NCBI GenBank assembly: GCA_039602395.1
Contig: JBCNJP010000017.1
Span: 87,494,182 to 87,558,181, forward strand
Length of the DNA stretch: 64,000 bases
DNA from: Deinandra increscens subsp. villosa
Taxonomy: Eukaryota > Streptophyta > Magnoliopsida > Asterales > Asteraceae
Direction: 5' to 3'
Shown here: positions 20,150 to 31,810 of the stretch, piece by piece
Layout of the letters: the number at the start of each line of letters is the position of its first letter
Numbering within the stretch: position 1 is the stretch's first letter
Program-made: the position numbers and the translations under genes
The notes under the pieces: model-generated
Told to the model about the DNA's origin: nothing
Database searches by the model: none
Seen by the model: only the letters and a program-made list of their open reading frames with translations

Positions 20150-21463
20150 ATGGCAGACGGAAATGTACCAAACATGACACCGGCTCAATTGGCTGCACTA
20201 ATTAACCAACATGTGGCTGATGCTTTAGCGGCACATGTCCAAGGTGCGGGCAATGCAGGGCCACCCCAAGGTAACACAAAATGTGTGTTTGGTTGTTTGA
20301 TGTGATCACACATATTAGTAATCTGTGATTGAATGATTGTATGAATGTATGTACAGGTAATGCTACATTTAAGACTTTCATGGACTGTAAGCCTAACCAG
20401 TTCAAAGGGACTGAAGGAGCTGTTAGCCTACTCCACTGGATTGAAAAAGTGGAATCTGCTTTTGAGATGTGCAACTGTCCTGAGGCTAGCAAAGTGAAAT
20501 TTGCCACGGGTACTTTGGAAGGACCGGCTCTCACCTGGTGGAAGACCGAGGTGCAGATGCTGGGGATTGAAGAAGCTAATGCAGTGCCTTGGGCCGAGTT
20601 TAAAGAGTTGCTACAAGAAGAGTATTGCCCAAGGGATGAGATCCAGAAACTGGAAACTGAGCTGTATAATCTCAAGATGGAGGGGTCTGAAATTGAAGCT
20701 TACACTACTCGTTCAAATTCTCTTTCGAATCTGTGTCCTAGAATCGCCACACCTGCTTACCGAAGAATCAAGCTGTATATCAAGGGTTTAGTGCCCCAAA
20801 TCCAGGGAATGGTGACTGCTTAAAACCCTGTGACTATTCGTGATGCTGTAAGGATTGCCAATAGGCTCACAAATCAAGCAGTCGATCAAGGAGTCTTACC
20901 TCCTAAGAAAGGAACTTCTGGAACCTCTGACAACAAAAGAAAGTGGGATAACTCTGGGAATCAGTCTGGAAACAAGTCTTCCAATCAGCAGAACCATCAA
21001 AACCAGAACCGCAGATTCAACAATTCCAGGAATTTCTCATCAAATTCTCAGAAGCAGAATAATCAGAACCAAGGGCAACAGGGTTCATGTGGGCAAGTAC
21101 CCACAGTGTAACAAGTGCAACTACCACCACTATGGTCCATGTGACAGGTATTTGTGTGCCAAATGCGGTAATAAGGGGCATCAATCTAAGGATTGCCCTG
21201 CCAAAAATAATGGGAAACAAGTTCAGGATGCTGAAGCCCCTAAAGGTTGTTTTAATTGTGGGAAAGAAGGCCACATAAAGAGGAATTGTCCTCAGCTGAA
21301 CGGTGGAAACAACAATAACTACAACAACAACAATCGCAATGGCAATAATAACAACAACAATGGGAACAACGGAGGAAATGGTGCCAGGGGTAGAGCTTTT
21401 GTCATAGGCTCGGGAGATGCTAGGGCAGATCCAAATGTCGTTACCGGTAAATTTTTCTCTTAA
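20150..21463 (+). pseudogene. TE-4 gag with candidate intron
   Basis: ATG at 20150 (MADGNVPNMTPAQLAALINQ). The frame is broken by an 86 bp segment, 20271-20356, with intron borders, then resumes at 20357. The second part is a retrotransposon gag (PF03732-like) with FKGTEGAVSLLHWIEKVE and LTWWKTEV. Two CCHC knuckles follow: CAKCGNKGHQSKDC (near 21157) and CFNCGKEGHIKRNC (near 21247). A poly-Asn/Gly linker then leads to protease. Lesions: TAA at 20821-20823 and a frameshift near 21085. The protein would form the particle and bind the RNA. Confidence 0.82.
20271..20356 (+). other. Candidate spliceosomal intron in TE-4 gag (86 nt)
   Basis: It begins GTAACA after CCAAG and ends TGTACAG before GTAATGC. 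It is T/A-rich with TG repeats. Its length is not a multiple of three, and exact removal joins the two gag segments in frame (CAA + GGT). The borders also share the word AGGTAA, so a small insertion with a short direct repeat is the alternative. Confidence 0.55.
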
Positions 21464-24400
21464 TGGATATTATGCTCTAGTATTGTTTGACACTGGTGCT
21501 GATAGAAGCTTCATATCTACTAAATTTAGCAATATGATAAATGCCAACATGACTCCTTTAGATGCTAAATACGTAGTTGAACTTGCTAATGGTAAACTTG
21601 TTGAGTCCACCCATGTAGTTAAAGACTGTAAGTTGGAATTGGCTGGCCATAAATTAGAAATAGATCTTATGCCCATCTCCTTGGGAAGTTTTGATGTCAT
21701 TGTGGGAATGGATTGGCTATCCAAGAACCGTGCTGAAATCGTTTGTCATGAGAAAATTGTTCGGATACCGTTGCCTAGTGGAGAATTACTCTCAGTTCAA
21801 GGAGAAAAGTGTGGTATTGTTATGGGTGTGATATCTTATCTCAAGGCACAGAAGTGTTTGCGTAAAGGACATTTTGCTGTTCTCGCGAACATTTCAGAGA
21901 AAACGAATGAGGAGAAGAGAATTGAAGATATTCCGATCGTGAAGGACTTTCCTGAAGTCTTTCCGGAAGATCTACCAGGTCTACCGCCTCATCGAGAAGT
22001 CGAATTTCAGATTGATCTTACTCCTGGAGCAGCACCTATTGCTCGTGCACCTTATCGTTTGGCACCAAATGAGTTACAAGAGCTATATCAACTTCAAGAA
22101 CTACTTGAAAAGGGATTTATTAGGCCCAGCTCATCACCCTGGGGAGCTCCAGTGTTGTTTGTTAAGAAGAAGGATGGAACCTTTCGAATGTGCATCGATT
22201 ACAGAGAGCTCAACAAGGTGACTGTCAAGAATCGTTATCCCTTGCCCCGAATCGATGATTTGTTTGATCAACTACAAGGATCTAGCTACTATTCCAAAAT
22301 CGATTTAAGATCAGGTTATCACCAGCTGAGAGTCCGCGAGGAGGATGTCTCAAAAACAGCGTTTAGAACTCGTTATGGTCATTATGAGTTCATGGTTATG
22401 CCATTTGGGTTAACCAACGCACCGGCGATTTTCATGGATTTGATGAATCGCGTCTGCAAGCCATACCTCGATAAATTCGTCATCGTCTTCATTGATGATA
22501 TTCTGATTTATTCTAAGTCCAAAGAGGAGCACGAACAACATCTTCGTTTGATCTTAGAGTTACTCAAGAAGGAGCAATTGTATGCAAAATTTTCAAAGTG
22601 TGATTTCTGGATGCGTGAGGTGCAATTTCTTGGTCATATCGTTAATGATCAGGGGATTCACGTTGATCCAATCAAAGTTGAGGCAATTAAGAATTGGCCT
22701 GCGCCCAAGACACCAACGGAGATTCGCCAATTTCTTGGTTTGGCAGGTTATTATAGACGATTTATTGAGGGATTTTCAAAGATAGCCCAACCTCTTACGG
22801 CGCTAACGCATAAAGGTACGGCGTATAACTGGAATGAAAAGCATGACGCCGCTTTTCAGCTACTAAAGCAGAAACTTTGTAGCGCACCAATATTATCCCT
22901 ACCAGAGGGTAGTGATGATTTCGTGGTGTATTGTGATGCATCGAAGCAAGGATTAGGTTGCGTGCTGATGCAAAGAGAAAAAGTCATAGCTTATGCCTCT
23001 CGTCAATTTTAGATTCACGAGCAAAATTATACAACTCATGATTTGGAGTTAGGAGTAGTCATTTTTGCGTTGAAAATTTGGAGACATTATCTTTATGGTA
23101 CAAAGTGTACTATCTACACTGATCACAAAAGTCTCGAGCATATCTTTGCTCAGAAGGAGTTGAACATGAGACAACGTCGTTGGGTGGAACTTCTTAATGA
23201 CTACGATTGCGCAATTAGGTACCATCCAGGCAAAGCTAATGTAGTAGCTGATGCCTTAAGTCGGAAGGATAACCCCAAGCCTAGAAGAGTTCGTGCGTTG
23301 CAACTTACTATTCATACAGGATTACCCGATCAGATCCGGAATACACAACTCGAAGCACTCAAAGATGAGAATATGGAGTTAGAATCCTTGCGGGGTATGG
23401 ATAAGTTATTGGAAGTTAGATCCGATGGTATCCGGTATTGTGCGAACCGAATATGGATTCCCGTGTATGGAAACTTGAGGGAATTGATTATGGATGAAGC
23501 CCATAAGTCTCGTTACTCTATTCATCCGGGCTCGGATAAGATGTACCAAGATTTGAAACTGATTTACTGGTGGCCTAAGATGAAAGCTGACATTGCCACT
23601 TACGTAAGCAAGTGCTTGACTTGTTCCAAGGTTAAGGCGGAATACCAGAAACCGGCAGGGTTACTGCAACAACCAAAAATTCCCGAGTGGAAATGGGAGG
23701 GAATTGCTATGGACTTTATCACAAAGCTACCCCGTATAGCAAGCAAATGTGATACAATTTGGGTAATTGTTGATCGCTTAACTAAGTCGGCACATTTTCT
23801 ACCGATAAAGGAAACTGATACCTCCGAGACATTAGGCAAACTTTATCTTAAGGAGATCGTCTCGCGACATGGAGTACCAGTTTCTATCATATCAGATCGA
23901 GACGCTTGGTTTACATCCAAATGTTGGGAATCTCTACATGAAGCATTGGGATCGCGTCTGGATATGAGTACTGCATATCATCCTCAGACCGATGGTCAAA
24001 GTGAACGGACCATTCAAACTCTTGAGGACATGCTGCGTGCCTGTGCTATTGATTTTGGTGAAAGTTGGGATAAACACTTACCCTTGGTGGAATTCTCGTA
24101 TAACAACAGTTATCACACCAGTATTGGTGTAGCTCCGTTTGAAGCACTTTACGGGCGAAAGTGTAGATCACCTCTCTGTTGGGCCGAGGTTGGTGACAGT
24201 CAACTCACAGGTCCTGAGTTGGTACTCGAGACAACAGAGAAAATCGTGCAAATTCGTAATCGTATGGCAGCCGCACGAGATAGACAGAAAAGTTATGCTG
24301 ATAAACGGCGAAGACCTTTGGAATTTAAGGAAGGAGACAAGGTCTTGTTAAAGGTCTCACCCTGGAAGGGTGTAGTGCATTTTGGTAAACGTGGTAAGTT

Positions 24401-24815
24401 AAACCCGAGATACATTGGGCCATTCGAGATTATTAATAGAGTTGGTCTCTCATCGTATGAACTAAACTTACCAGCAGAGCTAAGTGGGGTCCATAACGTT
24501 TTCCACGTGTCGAATTTAAAGAAATGTTTAGCAGATGAGACGTTAATCACTCCACTTGAGGAGTTGCATGTAGACGAACAACTTCGATTTATCGAAGAAC
24601 CGGTGGAAATTATGGACCGGGAGGTTAAACAGTTAAAGCGTAGCAAAATCCCAATCGTTAAAGTCCGTTGGAACTCGAGACATGGTCCTGAATTCACATG
24701 GGAACGCGAAGATCAGATGATGAAGAAATATCCCAGACTATTCAAGGATCAGCCTTCGACTAGTTCAGGTACTGGTTTAATTTTCGAGGACGAAAATTCT
24801 TCAACAAGGGGATGA
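21417..24815 (+). pseudogene. TE-4 pol: protease, RT, RNase H, integrase, chromodomain
   Basis: Protease has LFDTGADRSFIS (near 21490). RT includes FRMCIDYRELNKVTVK and FIDDILIYSKS (near 22490). RNase H has VVYCDASKQGLGCVL (near 22925), and the TDHKSLEH part follows. Integrase has the zinc-binding stretch with CLTCSK (near 23615), DFITKLP and SIISDRD for the two Asp, and DGQSERTIQ for the Glu. The C-terminus has HVSNLKKC followed by a chromodomain (EIMDREVKQLKRSKIPIVKV, near 24610-24740). An in-frame TAG at 23010-23012 splits RNase H, and a frameshift near 21450 separates it from gag. The ORF stop at 24813-24815 lies in the first PPT copy. Confidence 0.93.
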
Positions 24816-24920
24816 TGTGACGACTGATAATTTTTCTTTTCTTTTTCCTTGTGTCTAGCTCATTAACTTTTACTGCGTTACGCAATTTTCGAGGACGAAA
24901 ATTCTTCAACAAGGGGATAC
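24779..24920 (+). repeat. TE-4 duplicated polypurine tract and LTR-start vestige
   Basis: A 35 bp segment ending in CAACAAGGGGAT occurs at 24779-24813 and again at 24884-24918. The first copy is followed by TGTGACGACTG, a vestigial LTR start; the second by the real LTR start TGTGACAATCC at 24921. Confidence 0.88.
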
Positions 24921-26437
24921 TGTGACAATCCGACTTTTCAGGTCATTTTTCTGGCATTAACTGAACGTAAAACATATTAAATGTTGTGTGAACATTTATG
25001 TGCTTAACTGTGTTGACTGGTTGACTTTAGCAAATTAGGGTTTTGTGTAGTAATCACTACGAGCATGCACCAAGTCTAAACGTTTGATATTCTTGTTCTA
25101 TGATTTTATGTAAATCATACGTTACGGTTTCATGTGAACATTGCGTCATTTTATTTCAACCGGTCTATATATGATCTCCAAATCATTTAGAGCCACTCAC
25201 AATCTCTCCCACTCTCTCTCGACTGTCGCAAACCAAGAAACCCACTACAATCACAATTTCCGGCAAAATTCTCACCATATAGCCACTGTTACACCACCTT
25301 ACGACCACCACTGCGATCGGGAAGCCCTCACGAACAACCTGGTGTAGTCAGAAGTTCAAATCGCGACCACGCTCGGTGTTCGCGTTTACGTTCCGGGTTT
25401 ATTTTCGGCTCCCAAATCACCTCGAATCTCATCTTCGACTCAAGGTATCGACTCCTTAATGTTATTCGCAGCTTTTTATGAGTTTATTTCATGTTTCGCG
25501 ATTTTCCGGTCGCCGAAAAATATCTCCGGCGACATTAGGGTTCTGGGGGTAGAAGATGACTTCTGGCGGGTACGGGTTATAAGGTTTTGAAACGGGTTTG
25601 TAGTCAGACGCCATTCTGGCATAATGGTTTGGGCGCGGGACTTGTTTGCGAAAGGTCGGGGGTTCAAAACCCGCCCAACACGTTTTTGTTTCTGTTTTCT
25701 CCATGCGACCTGGTTCCTGCCTCCCTAACTGGCTAAAACAAATAACAGCGAATCCATTACCAAGTCGGAAACCCAGCCCAGTTGGTTGAAGTCATGCGCG
25801 CTGTAGGTCGAGGTCGCGTGTTCGAATCCGCTCCTCACCTTTTTAATCCTTTATTTTCCTAAACTTGTTTTCTGGTCGCTTCCTATACACAAAAACAAAC
25901 CGAACGGATCCTGAACACAAACAGACTGCCGGCCGGATGGTTTGGTCTTTATGTTGTGTTTGGGAGGTCGCGGGTTCGACCCGTGTGTCCTCCATATTCC
26001 ATGTTTTTTGTTATTTTTAGATTCTTTTGTGCATTTGGTTACTAGTTTTGTATCAAAATTGTTCCTTGTCGTGTTTAAAACCCGTAAACCATATTTTGAA
26101 TTTGCAAACATGTTTAACTTGATATTTTGAATTAAAAATATAGTTTTAAAACATCTATGTATATATTTATTGATATACAACTTGGGGTTTATCTAAAAAG
26201 GAGAAATATATATATATATGCATTGTGTAAACTATTATATATATATATATATATACAAGACGTTGGCTTGAAACAAAGTAATATTTTGTGTAAACATTAA
26301 AATGTTTTTTTTTTGGAAACTATTAAAAAACGTTGTTTTGATTAGAAACACGAAATACTCGGTTTTAGATTATGTTTCACCATAAATTGTTGTTCTTTTC
26401 AAAATAAATATTTAAATCATTAGATTTAACATATTTA

Positions 26438-26490
<53 letters not shown>

Positions 26491-27566
26491 CTTGTTAAAA
26501 CTTTATTATCAACGTCACTTGAACATTTATTTAAATATATATATAATATATATGTATTTACTTAGAAAATATATATTAAAGATATATATTGGATTTTCTC
26601 GCGTTATTTCGATATTCGCTCAGATTTGGCACACGTGCCATCCTCGACTTATTCCGGACTTCACGATTCCTCGTTTTCATCGTTTACGTTAGATTTAATA
26701 GTTTAGAACACACACTTATACTCGTATGCTCGTTAGGTGATTGATTGCTTGCACAAGACTCGTTCTTGCTACTTGAATTAACTGTTTGTCTGGAAACCTT
26801 GCCGAGCAACCTAATGTGAGTTTCACGGCCCCATTTTACTTATTTTAATCCTGTTGGGGGAGATTAACATGCAAACACTTGAACTGTTAGATATATATCA
26901 CCTGAATGATAGTGGCACACTTATGATAAAGCCCTCACTTTATAGTTACTGTCAATGTGACATCAGCGGGAACTTATTTAGTAGATCTACTGGGTTTGAC
27001 AACCCCACCCGGGTCAGTCGCTCTGACACGATTGGATATCGAACGGGTGTTATAAACTTCTTAGTCTTAACGAGGCACAATTGAACTTGTCGAGCTTCAG
27101 TAACTGGATAGCTAGTTGATCTAGTCAAACGTGCACTGATTTCTTGAAAATAGTCTAGCTAACTATTGATATACTATCTGGATTTTACTGAACTATTAAA
27201 CTGTTGAACTGATTAAACATGTGAACTCACCAACCTATGTGTTGACACTATAGCATGTTATATCTCAGGTCGCTAAACTTGATTGTCTGCCACGAGCTAG
27301 GATGCACCACATAAGGATTACTATTACCATGCATGCATCATAGACGTATTTATTTATTAAACTTATTAACTGTTGGTTTGCGCATATTTTGGCGCTTGAA
27401 CAATTATTACAACTTTGTCGATTATGCTTCCGCATTTAAAAACGCATTTACTCTGGTTTTACTTTTACATTGCATATAGACTGTTCGTATGGCTAATGTG
27501 TTCGATCCTGGTTTGTCACGCTCCCTGCGGCGCGTTGTCGCGCGTGGGATTTTTGGGGGTGTGACA
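24921..27566 (+). repeat. TE-4 3' LTR (2646 bp)
   Basis: It aligns with 15526-19022 but lacks about 565 bp after 25147 and lacks the M-1 MITE. It carries the same three tRNA-like modules at about 25606-25990, where the module 1 B-box is mutated to GGTTCAAAACC. Many small deletions appear between 26880 and 27200. Confidence 0.92.
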
Positions 27567-28833
27567 GTTGTTGAATCCCGGGGAGGATTCACCCTTTCCC
27601 AGGATTTGCTTGTCCTCCTCCAGCCTGATGAAGCGTATGGCCCTGTGACGGACTTCGTCCATATTGTGACACGGGTTCATGACCAGATCTTGATAGAATG
27701 GTGAGTCTTTGTTAAGTCCCATCTTGAAGGCCTGAACTGCAGTTTCCATGTCCATGTTTGGTATCTCCAAGGCTTCTCTGCTAAACCTGCTAACGAAATT
27801 CCTTAGGGTTTCACCTGCATTCTGGGTCACCCTATACAAATCACTTGTTAGTTTTTCAAAGATGCGGCTGCAAGAGAACTGATTGTTAAATAAGTTAATT
27901 AAATGTGAAAATGAAGTAATAGAGTAAGGAGGAACGTTCAGGAGCGATTTCAAGGCTGCTCCTGTCAAAGTAGATCCGAATCCTTTGCATAGGCATGCCT
28001 CCTTAATTTCAGGGGGCATGTAGATAACTTCCATTCTTTCACGATACTGTGCCACATGTTCTTCAGGGTCTGTGGTGCCATCGTAAGGTTTCATGCTGGG
28101 AGTTTGAAACCTTTTGGGTATCTCCACATCGCAAATTGGTGGAGCAAACCTGGACACTCTATGATTTGCTGGTCCAACTTCAGGGATAGGCTGTACAACT
28201 CCTGGGACACTTGAAATCTTGAAATCATCCTCTTGAGTTTTTGAATTTCTCGTTCCACTGATGGGCTGATCCCTGGATCCTGCACTGCATTATTAGTATT
28301 AGTGTAATGAGCGAAAGTTTGGGGAGTGTTACCGACATCCTGGGGTATGTTTGTCCCAGGATTAGCGACTGTGTCTCTGATGGTAGACGTCCTGGGTAGA
28401 TCAGCATGGGCCATTTGAGTAAGGGAAGAACGTTGATCTCCCGTTCAATGGGGTGACATCTTCATGTACCCTGGAATTACTCCCAGGGGTGTTGAAATTC
28501 AGAATCCTGGGGTCAAGTGGAGAAGGTTGAGCTGGTGCAGCCCTAGGTATCTCCGATCTAACGCTCGTTAGTTGGGCCAGGAATTCCTGATTCAGCTTTT
28601 GTTGGCGTTCCATGTAGCGTTCCATTCTAGTGAGTGAGGATAGGATATCATTATTGGATATCAGAACAGGGTCTTCATGGACGTTATCCGTTTCAATCCG
28701 TTCGGAGTTGATTGTTGACCCATTGTTGCGTGTGGTTGCAGTTGAGGTATTGACCCTCGGTGGAATGGCTCCACTTGTTGAAGTGCTGAGAGCAGGAACC
28801 GAAGCATTCGAGGTGTTCATTTGTGTTGACATC
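27567..28833 (-). pseudogene. TE-1 gag N-terminal part
   Basis: The ATG on the minus strand at 28833 starts a Ser/Thr/Asn-rich N-terminus, followed by a helical stretch (NDILSSLTRMERYMERQQKL). After frameshifts near 28430 and 28150 comes the conserved capsid-like region, with YDGTTDPEEHVAQYRERMEV, ALKSLLNVPPYSI and FSREALEIPN. The last codons before 27567 continue in frame at 15525 once TE-4 is skipped. It is the gag of a Tat-type element. Damage is limited to the two shifts and the TE-4 insertion. Confidence 0.85.
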
Positions 28834-28906
28834 TTTTGGTAGATTTTGGTAAAAATTAAGTTTAGGATGAACCTAAAAAGAGTTTGACAAAAAATTGACA
28901 CCAATT

Positions 28907-28924
28907 GTCCCACGGATGGCGCCA
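28907..28924 (-). other. TE-1 primer binding site
   Basis: The minus strand reads TGGCGCCATCCGTGGGAC three bases after the LTR end AGCCAAAACA. TGGCGCC starts are common PBS heads in Tat elements. I did not assign the tRNA. Confidence 0.7.
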
Positions 28925-28927
28925 AAT

Positions 28928-29832
28928 TGTTTTGGCTAAAAATTACTTAAGCAAATTTAGTAAAACTTGAACCAAATAAGATTGTGAGATTTGGTGCCTA
29001 GGATTAAGATACGAAAACTGTTTGTAAAAATCCTGGGACAACAACTGGATTCAAGGGACAAAAAACAAAATCCTGGGTAAAAATGTAAGTTTAGTTGCGA
29101 AATCGATTAAGAAAGCTAATAACACATATGAAGCCTTGAATGCAAGTAGGAACACCGAGAATTTTACTAGGGAAAAGCCCTTAGCCCTTAGATGTCTCTA
29201 AGGCGCCGCCGACATAAAAACCCCGGGTAGCGATAACACACGCTACCAATTTATTGATCGCGTAAACGTTTGAGTACAGAGAGTAATCAGAGAGTTTAGT
29301 ACGAGAATACAATGAGTAAAGCTCGAATGAGCTGAAAACTAAGTCTAAGTGTCCTATATATACTCCTAGATCTTCAACAACTTGTCCGATATTCCAGGGA
29401 TCTCCTCTTCAACGTCTCTTTCAGTTGGTTGACCGAGTTTCCAGCTAACAGACTTTGACCACGTGCGAAATAAGTCTTTAGCTTGTTTTATGCGACTGTT
29501 AGTAGACTCGTCAACCTGTCCTTGATCAGATATAGACACACAAACCGTTAGTAACAATGCCCTAGCAAGCATGGTCATTTCCACATGCTGGGTCATCTAT
29601 AAAATAAGGGTAACCCTGGATTATGCACATTTTGGATCATATTAATATAGAATAAAATGAATGTAAACTTCCCTGAATAAAGTCGACATCCTGGGTCATC
29701 ACTTTACTATGGACACATTCAGGGTCACCGATCATTACCTGCCAAATTCAGGGTCATACGATTCCTGAGTCATACCTGCCCCTGGTCTATACCTATACCC
29801 TGGATTACTAGCCGAATATTTAGGGTATAACA
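28928..29832 (-). repeat. TE-1 5' LTR (about 905 bp; outer edge inferred)
   Basis: The inner edge is clear (plus TGTTTTGGCTA at 28928, next to the PBS). The outer edge is placed at 29832, where the minus strand would start TGTTATACCC. A minus-strand TATA box (AGTATATATAGG, about 29354-29364) divides U3 from R/U5. The U3 side is full of short CCAGGGTAT-like words. The partner LTR is outside the window, so the outer edge cannot be confirmed. Confidence 0.7.
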
Positions 29833-31158
29833 CATATTAAAAACCGAGACTTTCCCGTCACCTTTGCATGAGAAACCTACATATTAACTAACCATTAACC
29901 ACCACCTGACCGGCCGAGACCCCCCCCCCCCTCGGTATGGTTCTAGCAACTAAACCCCAACCCAAGTCTTTAAACACTTAACTCTTTTAACCCCAAGCTT
30001 TTACTTTACCTTAACAACTTATCTACCATCCTGTAGATATTTACCTCCATTCACTTCCCCCCCCCCCCCCCCCCAAAGATCCTAATCTATCTTATGACAC
30101 ATGTGTGGGAAGTTAGGAGAAAACCAATCTTGCTAGATACATCTAATCTGCTGAAGATATCTATCTCATCTCTCTCTCTCATTCCCTCTCACGGTTTGTT
30201 TAAACCGTAACACACACACATACACAATCTCACCTAAACAGTCTATCTCTCTCATATTCTCTTACACTCAAGAACATTCAAGTACCACTCAAGAAAACTC
30301 AAGAAATCCTCTCTATTACTCCCTAAAATAAAAACCATAGCCATTCCTCTCTCTTTAAAATTTCGTTGATCAACACTAGCTCCAACAAACCATCATCATC
30401 AACCACAAGCACACAAGTTCAAGAAGCTTCACAGAAGTAGGATCATTCACCGTGTCATTTCGATAGGAAGCACTCGTTGTAAGGAAACACTCACTTTCAA
30501 TATTTTCTAGTTTATAAGTGTTAAGGAACACAAACTCTTTCAACTTGCAAGTCTTGATGCTCCTCTCGTATAAAAGTTCATGTTTTTGTAACTAACAAAC
30601 CCTTGACAAAACTAGCACTCTATGTCTTTTAAACGCTTTGATTGTCTCAAGATAAACATGGGTTATTTTTTATAAAATGACAACCTAAAGTTATGTCTTA
30701 AAAAGAAATCTCTTTGGAATTCAAACATATAATGTTTGAAAATATGGAGCCACTTGTTTAGCTAAAATTCACTATGACCATCCATACTTTTTGTGAATCA
30801 TATATCTTGTATTCTTTATGTTCATAAAATGTTCTTTAGTAAGGAAATGCTAAACATAAAGCTTAAAGGATTAAAACCTTAAAAATGTTACATAAAATGA
30901 TAATTAGTGGGTTTATGGTGACCAAAACTCAAACCAAGCTTATTTGATTATTTTATTTCTCACGACATTTTCACCCGTTCGTTTTGTGTACCTAACCCCT
31001 AATACGGGGTGTATTGCCCTATACGCCCCGTATGTGATTTCTACCTACCACCACCCCTCTCTATATATTCAACGGTTCGTTAAAACAAAATGGAAACATA
31101 AATTTCTCTACCCCTATTTCAAAAAACCCGATTAACCTTAGTTTAACTAAAAGAGCTA
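29833..31158. other. No gene recognised; C-tracts and pyrimidine-rich DNA
   Basis: I see no supportable ORF. There are two long C runs, near 29920 and 30057-30074, then CT-rich sequence (30160-30330) like a plant 5' leader, then AT-rich DNA. A palindrome-like pair around ATACGGGG...CGCCCCGTAT lies near 31002-31032. Confidence 0.6.
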
Positions 31159-31547
31159 ATGGCATCAAACAACTGGCATTTGTATTCGATCCGTTCTGTT
31201 AACGATTACGAGGACGGGTTAATCGTAGATGATGTCTACTCATGACATCCAAATTATTTCACCCTAAGGGTTTTTCACGGCGGTGAATTACACCTGGTCG
31301 GCGATACGTGGGCGGTGTCTGTACTTGCGTGGACTACCTAGACGTAAATACATTTACGTTTTCTTACATGTCGTTAATCATGCAGGATCTCGGCTATGAT
31401 AGTATAACTGACTTTTGGTTTTACTATAAGGCCTACAATAGTGAGGATCTTGACAGGGGCTTGCACTCTTTATACGATAATATTTCCGCCCATTGCTTAA
31501 CTATGTACAATGATACAAAAGACGATAATAGGAGTATACGTGTTTGA
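31159..31547 (+). pseudogene. Decayed PB1-like N-terminal fragment of a MULE transposase
   Basis: ATG at 31159 starts MASNNWHLYSIRSVNDYEDG. After an in-frame TGA comes YFTLRVFHGGELHLVG, then a one-base shift into VCTCVDYLDVNTFTFSYM and DLGYDSITDFWFYYK, ending at a TGA near 31547. A FHGG stretch followed by an acidic or Tyr-rich fold is how the PB1-like N-terminal domain of plant Mutator-type transposases usually looks. The catalytic transposase domain is not present downstream. Assignment is by motif memory only. Confidence 0.5.
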
Positions 31548-31810
31548 TGATTTTTTAATTATTGGCGTTCGGTATTCATTGTTACACTATTGGGTAATCA
31601 CAATCGTACCATTAAGCCAATATCTTCAAACAAACCATAGAAAAACAACGAACCTGGCATAGATACATGTCCAACAAAACCATCATACGACACTGTCAAA
31701 TACTACCAACGAAATTAGTCACTACATAATATTAAGTCGAGGAGTGCGTAGATACATGTCCAACAAAACAAAAACAAAATAACATGAATACAACGCTACT
31801 GATCGTCGTC

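Larger units (their letters stand above)
15526..27566 (+). mobile_element. TE-4: Tekay-like chromovirus (Ty3/gypsy) with very long LTRs, about 12 kb
   Basis: 5' LTR 15526-19022, PBS 19025-19038, leader ORF, gag with a candidate intron, protease, RT, RNase H, integrase, chromodomain, PPT, 3' LTR 24921-27566. The LTRs begin TGTGACAATCC and end GTGTGACA. Flanks are GCTGT (15521-15525) and GTTGT (27567-27571), a 5 bp duplication with one mismatch. Tekay/Del affinity is inferred from the C-terminal chromodomain and the multi-kilobase LTRs. It interrupts TE-1 gag. Several stops and frameshifts make it non-functional. Confidence 0.92.
1..29832 (-). mobile_element. TE-1: Tat-lineage Ty3/gypsy LTR retrotransposon, split by three nested elements
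   Basis: This is a single minus-strand element whose parts are collinear when the three inserts are skipped: 5' LTR 28928-29832, PBS 28907-28924, gag 28833-27567, gag/protease 15525-14584, RT and two RNase H domains 7626-6089, integrase 942-1. Tat lineage is inferred from the second RNase H-like domain after the RT-linked one (motif LFTDGASN near 6800), the gag motif CAYHEDFGYQTEDC, and the integrase style. The reading frame continues across the TE-2 and TE-4 insertion points, which shows that the fragments belong to one copy. The 3' LTR is outside the window. Several frameshifts make this copy dead. Confidence 0.85.
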
